A DNA stretch of 64,000 bases from NCBI GenBank assembly GCA_025667525.1, contig CM046874.1, forward strand, positions 661,248,963 to 661,312,962. The letters run 5' to 3'. The position numbers and the translations under genes are program-made. Shown here piece after piece: positions 54,311 to 64,000 of this stretch (position 1 is the stretch's first letter; the number at the start of each line of letters is the position of its first letter). Below the pieces are notes generated by a model. It saw only the letters and a list, made by a program, of their open reading frames with translations, was not told the origin of the DNA and ran no database searches. This DNA is from Glebionis coronaria. Lineage: Eukaryota; Streptophyta; Magnoliopsida; Asterales; Asteraceae.

Positions 54311-57139
54311 GCCTGAGGATTTCACTTTGAGCCCTGCTCTTGAATTTTCCTTTATTCAAAATTCTGTAAATCATATATTCAGTTTAATGAAATGTGTTTG
54401 AATCTTTGAAGAAAACTCAAGTGCCAACCATTATATTTGTTTATTGTTGTTTTATGTTAACTGTTCTTGAATCCTAAAACTTGTTTTCAAAGGAGTGTGT
54501 AAAACTTTGCATATATTCCTTAAATCTTGATATTTTGCTAAGTCTTGTTCAAACCTTGGAATTCTTGGGCTATAAAGCTGATCATAGCATCCTGATAGTG
54601 TGATATCAAGGTGTTGTGAAGCTTATAACTTGGGGATAATCAAGTGTGGGGAACTAAAATTGCATTAATCAAGTTTTTCCATTTTTCTAATTTTGATATT
54701 TTGCTTCTAACTTTGTTGAATCTTAGCAGGTTTTGTTGTGGAAGCTTGTGCTTGTTCTTGCTAGCACACAATCTCAAAATTTGTAGGTGTTGATGTACAT
54801 CCATGAGGTTTGCACCATTTTTCCCAAAATCTGCTTAAAATCTTGATTTTTGGTTATATTTGTGTGTTGCTTATGTTCTTGTGAAATTTGTGGCTTAATC
54901 TTGCTAAAATCTGCATATTACATATGTTATTGTGTTTATTTGGGCTTGGGTAACCTTGGAATGCACTTTTGATTTGAAAATCTTGATTTGAAAATATAAA
55001 AGGGTGTTTGGGATTACCTGTTTTAGATCATAAGTTGTTATTGTGTTGTTGAAAAGTGTTGTTTGTGCTTTGTATCTGTTATCTACTTGGTTGAGTTCTA
55101 TTTGCTGCAAGTTATTGGGCCTAAACCATTGAATCAAACATTGTGCTATATCTCATTGGATTTGACTGATTTTGACCTAAGATTTTGGTAATATCTAGAA
55201 TATATGCATGCTTAGGGCTAAAAGTTGTTAAATCATTGTTAATATAACATGGTTTGAAGATTTGGGGGTTTGAATTTGGCTTGGTGGTCAAATACATCAG
55301 CAAAGTAAAAATCTGCTTGTGTTAGTGTTCAACAGTAACCTTATTGTGCTTGAATCTTGATCTAGACTTTGAATCAGTGCATGAAACCTGTTTAGACTTG
55401 TTCATTTAAGTTTATTATAGTTTGTATATGCATTTGGTGAAGTTTGGCTGGCTGAATTGTGCTATAAGTGCTTATTGAACCATAACTGCTTATTTGTTCA
55501 TGTCTGGGCTATATTTGGTGCTTAATTGAATTAACTGTACAAATTGGCTGATTGTGATTGTGATTTCTTTGTTGCTATTGACTCCTTATGATCCACTGAT
55601 CATTTGGGTGCCTTTGTGAAACTTGAATCCACAAAAAAGTCACTAAAGACAGAAAGTCAATTAAGTCAAGCAGTAGGAAAAGTTCCCACTACTAAACATC
55701 CAAAACTAGCCCCTGCTAGTGTAATTTTCCAGTTAGCTTATTAATAAGCCATATTGGCTTATCCAGACCTGCAACAACTTACTTTTTGTGATCAATTTTC
55801 ATCATTTGACCCATTTGTTTGAACTGGAGCTTATCAGACCTTGGCTTTGACTTTTTGCTAGAAAACTCTTAAAGTTGACTTTTAAAGAAGTGCTTATTTG
55901 CTTATTTTAGCTTATTGAGTGGGCTTATTTGAAAACTTTTTGTTGATTAAGCTTAGTTAAGTCATTTAAAAGCTTTTGAAAGTTGAATCAGCTCTTGGGG
56001 TGGCCTAGAACTCGAAAACGACTATTTTGTCGTTTTGTGAAGATAGCTTTTAGCTTATTCAGGCTTATTCCTTGTGCTTTTTCCAACTTTCTTTTTACAG
56101 TTCTCTTAAGTAACTCAAAAGAAGCTTGTGTGTTTAATTTTAGCTTATGGCATCAGCTTATTAAGAATAAGCTGCTTTGAAATAAGATAGCTTAAGGGCA
56201 TTTTCAGCTTTTGGGCCTTTGAAAAATTGTGTTCAAAATCAAATTTTAGGTCAGATAGGAGCTTTTGGGCCATTTTTATAAACAATTTTCTTATTGGGCT
56301 TATTTTGGCCCAATAAGGGTCTGTTTTGGACTTTGGTCCATTTGAAGGCACATTAGGGGTATTTAGGTAATTTCAACTTCGTTTCTGATTTTATTAGGTT
56401 AAAATAAGCTAGTTTGCAAGTTTTTAGAATTTTTTATAAATTTTGTATTTTTAATATTATTTTATTATTATTTTATTATTAAAATTTAAAATTCAGATTT
56501 TTCAAGTTTTTATATTTTTCTTAGGTTAAATACATTAAATTAGTAATTTTACAATTTTTAGAATATTTTTATTGTCATTAGATTAATTTTTATAATTATT
56601 TTAAGTTTTAATGATTTTTAATTGTTTTTAAATAGTTTTTATTAATTTTAAAATTTTCAAAAATAGTTTTAAATTAAGTTAGGGTATTTTAGAGGTTTAC
56701 AAAGTGATAAATCTCATTTTGGGCTTTTTTCTAATTATTTTGATTTTTTTGGCTTCAATTAGCATTAAAAAATTATTAATTAATTAATTAAAAGGTTTAA
56801 GTGAATTTTGATTTTTTGTAAACTCTTAATACATTATTTAGGATTTATTGCAATTTTCTAGGAATTTTTAGGGTAAATTTTTAGTTTTGCTACTTTTTAC
56901 GGTTTTACGTGTACACCTAATCGTCTTAGTTTAATCCGTCATCGTAACCGTCATTCTCTTCTTTTCTCATTTCTATTTTCTTTTCTCATAATCATAATCA
57001 CATCATTAATCATTTCTCTACACAACACACTAGCCTCCTTGAGAACGATCCCCACTTTGGGTCATAACTTGTGGTTTTCCTAAATCACTTGTGTACTTAC
57101 CCTAATTACGCTCTTTTTCTTAAAAGACGTATTCTTACA

Positions 57140-57567
57140 ACTATCAGCGGGTATTATAAAATATACCCTAAGGAAAGAGGATCTTAAGTGCTTCGCGCCG
57201 CCTGGTTTCCCCGCTTGCTTGTGCGTGTTTAGATAAAAGGGCTAATCGAGGGTTTGCCAACCAAAGTATTATCTAAGTATCATATATATTTTCTTGGTTT
57301 CATTTGATTAAACCCTCTTGAACGTTTTGGTGTTCCACCAATGTTCTAAAGTCATCGAAGGCGTTCACTTCACGTGATCGTTTTCATTCCTTGAGGCTCC
57401 TTTAATCAAGAGATTTGATTTGAGGAGAGATTTGTAGATTTTTGTCTACTTAATACATTCACAAAATCCAAAAAAGTAAAAACAATCAAAAACCACAAAA
57501 AAATTGGAAAAAGTAAAAACACCAAAAAGAATCTTCTTTGCTCATCCCCACGTTGTACGTGACGTTT
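57140..57567 (+). other. Leader of element F
   Basis: Between the LTR and gag. I could not find a clean primer site; CGCGCCGCCTGG near 57194 may be a decayed tRNA-Asp-type site. No ORF. Confidence 0.5.
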
Positions 57568-59486
57568 ATGCTTACTCGTAATCAAGCAAGACGTGCACGT
57601 AAACGAAAAAACCGAAAGGAAACCACACCTAACCTTTCTAGTGAGAAGTCTCCTATTGACGAACCTATCATAGAAGAAGAACCAACCATGGCGAATAAAA
57701 CTATGAAGGAGTTACTTTAAGCACCCACCGAGGGTTATGGAGAGGTTATTGTAATTCCCGCCATCCTTGCGGAGAATTTTTAAGTTAAGACGGGTTTGTT
57801 GTCAATGATCCAAAACAACAAATTTCTTGGTGTTGAAAAGGATAACCCGCACAACCATATCCGCCAATTCAATCGTCTTACCGCCACTTGCAAGTTTAAG
57901 GATGTTGCTAATGACTCGATTAAGATGATGCTTTTTCCGTATTTCTTAGCGGGGCCCGTTAAAATTTGGTTAGAGAAAGAGCCACCCAATTCTATATTGA
58001 CGTGGAAGGATCTCGTTTCAAAATTTGTGAACCAATTTTTCCCGCCCTCTAAGACTACGCATTTGAAAAACGAGATTTCAAAATTTTCACAAGAATTTAA
58101 TGAGAGGTTTTTCTACGGCTTGGAATCGGTTTAAGGAAATGTTACATGAGTGTCCTCATCACGGTTTTTTTGACTTGCATCAAATTGACACGTTTTACGA
58201 TGGATTGAATGATCATGAGAGAGCGTTGTTGATTATTGGGAATAGGTCTAAAGTCTATAGTCCTCGTAGCACATCGAGTGTTCATAACGCTTCGTCTTCG
58301 GCTTCACATTCATTGTCCAATACCATCGATGCTTGTCAAATTTTGGCAAATTTGGAAAACAAAATCTTTGATAAGCTTAAAGGTCTTTTAATTGAATTCA
58401 AAGTTGGTGAACAAAGTGCTCCCGCTACGGCTAAAGCGGTTGAGGTTTCTTGCATGTATTGTGGTGGAGGTCATGATTTCTCCGAGTGCATTACCAATGG
58501 TGGTAACACTTTGAGTGCCTACGCGGCCACAGGAACTTACAACCAAAACGGTCAAGTTACCCGCTCTAATCAAATGACTCCACCGGGTTTTGCTCCCAAT
58601 CAAATTGCTAACAACAACTATCGAAACTATCAAGTTGGTTACAAAAACAACTACAAAGGTAACAACTATGGGAATCAAGGGGCTAATAACAATCAAGTTT
58701 CAAACAAAAATCAAAACAATGATTTTCAAAACAACAACAAGGGTTTGTAAAATTTGAAAGATCTTCCAAATGAATTTGTTGAATACGCAAATGGAAACGA
58801 TGCAAGGTTAGATAACATTCAAAGATAGATCATTAGCCTAAGATCCGAGTTTAAGAATGACTTGAAAAAGGAGTTGAAAAATGAGTTAGCAAATGATCTT
58901 AAGATCCATACCAACAAAATGGGGGGAAATGTAACTAGGTTACAACAAAACCAACAAAAGATGGAACAAGGTCAACATGAAATAAAACAAGAGATGCTTA
59001 AGGCCGACAAGAGGCAATCTATGTTTGAGGATAAAATTTCATCTATGTTTGAGGCTATAATGTGTAAACCGTATTCGAGTAGTCTTCCTAGCAATACCAT
59101 ATCTAACCCTAAGGGAGAGATGAAAGGGATTACCACACGAAGTGGTAAGACACTTAAGGAACCGACTCCTCAACCAATACTCCAACGGTGGAGGAAATTG
59201 AGAAAGAACCCGAGCTGGTGGTCGAAAAGGAGCATGTTCCAATCCCACGAAGTACCGCTCATGCCACACCTACGGTTGACCCATTACCATCATTGGAACC
59301 CAAGATTCCAAAGGCTATGCCTATGCCACAACCCACACCACCCTTTCCCTACCCATCGAGACTTAGAAAGGAGAAACGCCAAGAGCGCGACAATTACCAA
59401 TTTGAGCTTTTTATGAAAATGTTTCGTGACGTGCATTTTAAGGTGAGTTTTGCCGATGCTTTGGTCATGATGCCTCGATTTGCCGT
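57568..59486 (+). pseudogene. Element F gag (Athila type), degraded and truncated
   Basis: Starts MLTRNQARRARKRK. The core gag blocks are clear: DNPHNHIRQFNRLTATCKF, FPYFLAGPVKIWLEKEPP, WKDLVSKFVNQFFPPSKT, HECPHHGFFDLHQIDTFYDGL. A knuckle-like CMYCGGGHDFSEC follows near 58455, then an Asn-rich region, a coiled coil and the PYPSRLRKEK end block. Stops occur near 57718, 57781, 58748 and 58826. Frameshifts lie near 58110 (a T-run one base too long) and about 59170. The gene is cut at 59486 by element G. E's own gag is off the left edge, so I cannot tell how close F is to E. Confidence 0.88.
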
Positions 59487-59714
59487 TGTTGCATGGTTTT
59501 TGTGTGTGTTTATGTGGTCTTGAAGTGTTGTTCGTTCTCGATTCAATTCGAATTGATCACGGTTTAGAGTGGAATTGTCGTTTTTGGTCACTAAAAGGGG
59601 GAGCTTTAGATTATCTATTTCTACTGAAAAATAAAAGCTAAAATTATTAAACGTAAATATAAAAATAAAAGAGGGAAATCTAACCTTGAAATTTCTGGGT
59701 AAACTGATCTTCGG

Positions 59715-60300
59715 ATAAATAAGACTATCCAGGATAAATCCACTTCTTCGGAATAATTCACTAAGTTCGGATTAAACAACTATTTTCGGAATAATTCACT
59801 AAATTCGGATAAAACAATTATTTTCGGAATAATTAGTTTTTTTGGAAAAATACACTATTTTTGGAATAATCAGTTTTTCGGAAAAACATACTATTTTCGG
59901 AATAATCAATTTATTCGGAAAAATGTACTAATTTCGGAATAAATGAAATTTTCGGAAAAATACACTAATTTCGGAATAATCAATTTCTTCGGAAGAACGC
60001 ACTAATTTCGGAATAAATGAAATTTTAGGAAAAATGCACTAATTTCGGAATAATCAGTTTTTTCGAAAAAATACACTAAATTCGGTATATTCAACATTTT
60101 CGAAAAAAATGAAATTTTCGGAAAAAATGAAATTTTCGGAAAAATGAAATTTTCGGAATAAATACTTTTTTCGGAATAATTTCTTGGCGGGAAAAGAAAG
60201 AACAGTGGTTTTCGGATAAAGCTTTTTTCGGATAAAATTGATAAATTCGGATAAATGGGAGCTTCAGAATAATTGTATATCTTCGGAATACAAAACCCTT
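59715..60300 (-). repeat. TTCCGAA array in G LTR
   Basis: On the minus strand about 25 copies of ATTCCGAA, TTTCCGAAAA and TATCCGAA occur at irregular spacing, downstream of G's TATA box. They are more AT-rich than in C or D. Confidence 0.85.
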
Positions 60301-60868
60301 TTCCGAAGATAGCTGATACGCTATGACAATAACAGATGCAGTAACAGATTATCCAAAATAAGCTAAAAAAATAAGCAAAACCAAATAAGCAATTAACCAA
60401 AACTAACACCAAATTGATTTTAAGAAAAACTAAATAAGCCACAAGTTAAAAACTATAAAAACACAAAATAATCAAAATATTAAAATTAACTTTTTAATTA
60501 AAACTATTAATCTACCAAATCAACTTAATTAAAAACAAACCAAACACTAATAAATCAACAATCACAATAAGCTAAACATCCACCACATCAAAACTATAAG
60601 ATCAACCACATAAACAAATCAATCACACAATCAACTTGATTAAGAAAACTACATGACTAATTAAATCAACCACAAGATTAAGAAAGGATGAATGAGAATT
60701 TATAATAAGATTGATTAAATTGAAGATTAAGATCCAAAATACAAGATTTAAAATGAAAGATTAAGAAAAACTAGAGAGAGAAAATTCTAGAGAGAGAAAG
60801 TAACTTAAAAACTAAAAAACTAAAAAAATGACAATTAACTAACACCTCCTAATGAACCATTAGGATGG

Positions 60869-60876
60869 TATTTATA
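60869..60876 (-). promoter_or_regulatory. TATA box, G LTR
   Basis: TATAAATA on the minus strand in the same CTCCTATAAATACC context as C. Confidence 0.75.
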
Positions 60877-61315
60877 GGAGGAGGGGAGTGTGTTTCTTCT
60901 TCCTTCTTTTCTCTTGTCTTCTATTCTTTTTAAATAACTCGACTTTCTCGACTTTGTCTCGGGATTTGTCGAATAATAAAATGAACTTGTCTTTTAATTT
61001 TCTTCTTTTAGTAGACTTGGTTCTTCGACTTCGGTTAAGCTTCCGTCTTTAGACTTTTTCTTTGATAAATCTTCAGAATAGGCCTTTGACTTCCGTTCTT
61101 CTTGCACTTTTGATCTTTTGACTTCGTCTTTTGTCTTTTTCTTCGATAAAAGCCCTTGAAAGCCCGTGTTTTCTTCCTTTTTCATATTTTCGTCCTAAAA
61201 CACAATAAAAACACAAACCACGCATAATTACGCCTTTTACGACATTAAATACACGTTTTGGTCTTGTTATTATTAGAAATAAGTGGTAAAAGGATAAGTG
61301 TTTTCACACTTATTA

Positions 61316-63451
61316 AATCCCTTACACTTGACCATTGCAATGCCCTCATGCAATGCATTAATTTCAAAGCACGGTTTACATTTTTATCATAATTAACCCA
61401 CCTTGGCCTTTATTAAATACTAAACACTAAGGAAACTAAAAAGATAGGAATATATACAAAATGCTTAAAGGAAGAACAAGTAAAGAGATCGAAGACTTAC
61501 ATTAGGGATTTGGTTGTCATGAATGTTTATCACCCTCAAGTTTCACATTCCCCACACCTAGCTTAAAAACGAGATCTTTGTTATTATAAGTTAATAAGCT
61601 AACACAAACTTATGTGGCCCAATTATTCACTTAGACTCCCTTATTCATAGGTGTATCTCTTATATTTTATTATGTCTTGAATGATCACGAGGATGCATTG
61701 TTGACTTATTTCGATAATTTATTAAGGCTGAAAATAAAGTAGGACGATTTAATCAATAGTTAGCTAAATGACAAAATCTTTTAAAACTGCTTCTCGAAAC
61801 CTCAAAAAGTTCATATCTTAGCATAACTCGCTTCACGATTTGAGACCTTTCTCGGACCGATATTTGGCATTGACTTCATACTTCGAATTTTGAGAGACGT
61901 TCTTGAAATTATGGTCTTCTCTTCATAATAGGAATTTCTTCACTTGAAGTTTTCGAGAGATTCTTCATACTTGGACCACGACTTCTTCATTTTTCTCCAA
62001 TCTTTATTTTGGATTTTGATATACAACGATCCGCCTCCTTTTGGGACTTGGATCTATTTATCCTCATACCTTGCTAGGGTATTTTCGAATAGACTTCTCC
62101 CTGATCTTTAGGGGAGTATTTGCTTTTCATCGTGTGTCTCGATCCTTCATATTAATTTTTGATAAATGATTCTTCACATCACTTTGGATCTTAAGCAACA
62201 AAATTTCGCCCTCATGCCTTGTTAGGGCCTTTTCGGACTCGCCAATCTTCGTATCCCGCTTCAATAAGTTATGCCTTGGCTATGAACTCTAATTAATACC
62301 GAGCAACTTATAAACGATCTTGTGTTAGAAGCTAAGTAAATTTTCAAATCGTACAACCTTACTTATTGCAATTATATTATTAACAAGCGACGGGAGAAAA
62401 AGCTCATAATTAACTCACATAAATTCATGAAAGAATACCAAACTTATAATTGACTCTATCATCTCTCGTCCTCCACAATTTAAAATCTCAAGGAATGAGA
62501 CTCGTGGATGCTTAGCCAATTAGATCAAAGTTTTGGGTTTTCAAGTCATCAATAGGATCTTGCATCTTCTTAGAATTTTTCAAGTTTAGAATTTGCATTT
62601 TAAAGTTCCCTTGATAAACGACTTTCTAGGATCAATTATAGGAACTTGTGAAAAGTTCTTGTTCTTAACCCGTAAGAGTTAAGACTTTCGCGTTTTAAAG
62701 TTCCCTATATAAAAGCCTAGAAAAACTTGACTTAAACATGTTAAGGATACTAGCTAGAGTAAACTCAAATAAGTATACACGGGTTGAGTCAAAAGATTCA
62801 TGACGGGCCTAATATATCAAAGACATCTAAACTCATTAAAACCATTTTATTTAAGTTTATTTTTATCTTTTGACTTTATTCTTTAAATGAAATCTAAACA
62901 TACGATGCGATAACAGAAGGAAAGAATATAAAAGAAAATAAATGGAAAATACTACTAGGCCAAAATAGATAAAAAAATTTGAAAAACGTCGAAAAATTAA
63001 ATTTTCCGGTTAAAATGAGGATAAATTCATAGAAAAGCCCACTTAACTTCGATAGAAGTCCCCCAACACTTGATATAAACATTGTCCTCAATGTTTAAGC
63101 ATGTGGGAGTAAACTACCCTACACTTAGGACATTGTGCACTTTGTTTAAATCTTGCTAAGGAAGAGACAACTATGGTGATTTCAATGTCAACATATAGAA
63201 TATGAAATATCGAATCACAAGAGTTTAGGATGGAACCGGGAAGACGGGAACACGGGATCACGGGTCGTCAAATATCATCAAAAGTGCTCTTTGAAACTTT
63301 AATCCCTGCACATCATAAGAACAAGACAACAAACACCTATGTAGCTCCACTCTACACTTATTATGAAACGGGTAAAGGATAAATCAACGGGTTGCCTCCC
63401 GAGAAGCGCTTGTTTTTGTTAACCGAGTCACGAGCCTGACTCGACCCATAA
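61316..63451 (-). other. 3' UTR of element G
   Basis: Reverse-complement homologue of the C and D 3' UTRs, with GTGTAGGG-type tracts, ACATTG-AGGA-CAATGT (63079-63094), a GGG...CCC stem with one mismatch (63105-63119) and the post-stop hairpin (63424-63443). Confidence 0.8.
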
Positions 63452-64000
63452 TTAATTCAAAGGAAACGTGGTGAGGGATGGAATCATCTCATGGGAGATG
63501 TCCTCACCAAAGTACAACTTAACACGCAGACCATTCACTTTAAATTTTGGCCCATTTGGTTGAGAAAGCTCAATGGTGCCATAAGGGAAGACTTTGGCGA
63601 TGGTGAATGGACCAGACCAACGGCTCTTAAGCTTGCCCGAAAAGATTTTCAACCGAGAGTTAAAGAGTAAAACTTGATCACCTATGTGAAACTCTCGGTT
63701 CTTAATCCTAGAATCATGAACGAGCTTGGTTTTCTCCTTGTAGATCAATGAAATCTCATAAGCCTCATTCCTAAATTCATTAAGTTCATTAAGTTGGATC
63801 TTCCTAAGATCACCGGCTTTGTTGATATCAAAATTAGCCCATTTCAAGGCCTGATAAGCCTTATGGTCCAACTCAATGGGGAGGTGGCATGCCTTTCCGT
63901 ACACAAGACGATATGGAGTACAACCAATAGGTGTCTTATATGCGGTACGGAAAGCCCACAAAGCATCATCTAACTTATCGACCCATGAGGCCCGATGCTC
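63452..64000 (-). CDS. Element G pol, integrase C-terminal part (partial)
   Basis: Open on the minus strand from the window edge ([21 protein letters not shown]) to the stop at 63452. Blocks: [77 protein letters not shown]. It lacks the late-IN stop that D has at 15012, so G is a different and less damaged copy. The catalytic part is outside the window. Confidence 0.88.
   Translation of the reverse strand, partial: EHRASWVDKLDDALWAFRTAYKTPIGCTPYRLVYGKACHLPIELDHKAYQALKWANFDINKAGDLRKIQLNELNEFRNEAYEISLIYKEKTKLVHDSRIKNREFHIGDQVLLFNSRLKIFSGKLKSRWSGPFTIAKVFPYGTIELSQPNGPKFKVNGLRVKLYFGEDISHEMIPSLTTFPLN

Larger units (their letters stand above)
1..57139 (+). mobile_element. Athila-type Ty3/gypsy element E, split by a 47-kb nested insertion
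   Basis: The outermost element of the window. Its body is present at 1-269 (protease) and 47727-52952 (rest of protease, RT, RNase H, integrase, 3' UTR), followed by a long 3' LTR from 52953. Gag and the 5' LTR lie left of the window. The domain order PR-RT-RH-IN identifies Ty3/gypsy, and the DLGASINLMP protease motif and RT style are Athila-like. Copia element A sits inside it at 270-47726, flanked by attca (265-269) and attcc (47727-47731). The E protease frame continues in phase across this insertion. Pol carries several stops and frameshifts, so E is dead. Confidence 0.85.
52953..57139 (+). repeat. Long LTR shared by E (3') and F (5')
   Basis: Starts TGATGAGACT right after E's polypurine tract. 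A 9-bp stem GATGAGACT...AGTCTCATC sits at its very start. A TATA box is at 54302. The end is placed at ATTCTTACA because gag leader sequence of the same family follows. About 4.2 kb is long for an LTR. The start is firm, the end tentative, and a hidden insertion cannot be excluded. No ORF of interest is inside. The part at about 56390-56900 is very AT-rich. Confidence 0.55.
59487..61315 (-). repeat. 3' LTR of G
   Basis: Read on the minus strand it starts TAATAAGTGTGAAAACACTTAT, where C and D have TGATAGGTGT..., and ends near TGCAACA. The terminal stem ATAAGTGT...ACACTTAT (61294-61313) is conserved in shape. TATA box at 60869-60876 (minus). Part of the transcribed region is a TTCCGAA array. 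Confidence 0.75.
59487..64000 (-). mobile_element. Gypsy element G (D family), partial, minus strand
   Basis: The 3' end of a D-like element in reverse orientation: LTR (59487-61315), polypurine tract (61316-61329), 3' UTR, and integrase C-terminus running off the right edge. The LTR end was placed by alignment with D's LTR end (the complement of ccaaaaac...gatcaattcga) and the gag interruption of F. The candidate target copy is gccgt (59482-59486); its partner is outside the window. Confidence 0.85.

Noticed and set aside
56390..56900. AT-rich block as a matrix-attachment region or centromeric satellite
   Set aside because: It is only low-complexity A/T sequence inside the LTR. No tandem monomer or other support was seen.

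Overview
The window looks like intergenic DNA of a large eudicot genome, packed with LTR retrotransposons inside other LTR retrotransposons. I found no host gene, rRNA, tRNA or CRISPR array. The gag and 3'-ORF protein styles (for example the [14 protein letters not shown] repeats in one gag, and the EDLQLGVESYQ and RSLERFVGG blocks in one accessory ORF) match what I recall of Asteraceae (composite family) copia elements. That family assignment is recall, not a search result.

Layout, outermost first. (1) An Athila-type Ty3/gypsy element E occupies 1-269 and 47727-57139. Its long 3' LTR (52953 to about 57139) also serves as the 5' LTR of a second, degraded relative F, whose gag runs 57568-59486. 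(2) Ty1/copia element A (270-47726, about 12.0 kb once its own insertions are removed) split the E protease. It has 516-bp LTRs and a 5-bp target duplication, attca/attcc. (3) Two insertions lie inside A. A gypsy pair C+D (1359-18861) sits in A's gag with one target duplication (ctcaa) around the whole pair. Copia element B (24986-42955, 17,970 bp) sits between A's pol and A's accessory ORF, with identical-looking 330-bp LTRs and target duplication ttttg. (4) Gypsy element G, on the minus strand, enters F's gag at 59487 and runs off the right edge.

How the parts relate. D is an Athila-type gag-pol element with a damaged pol. C has the same LTR type, PBS, leader stem and 3' UTR but carries only a cysteine-rich ORF, so it is probably a non-autonomous partner. 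C and D are joined tail to head by a 5-nt linker that matches unprocessed cDNA ends. A and B share the plan gag, pol (PR-IN-RT-RH), then a large accessory ORF, and the two accessory ORFs share an N-terminal domain. B is the youngest insertion and all three of its large ORFs are open.

The most unusual signals are these: a 21-bp-periodic motif (RRCGYTGACAR) repeated in the LTR, gag, pol, spacer and accessory ORF of A; TTCCGAAT-type arrays in the putative transcribed leaders of unrelated elements (gypsy C, D, G and copia B); the C-D heterodimer junction; and small hairpins, some with compensatory changes, conserved in the LTR ends and 3' UTRs of the gypsy elements.
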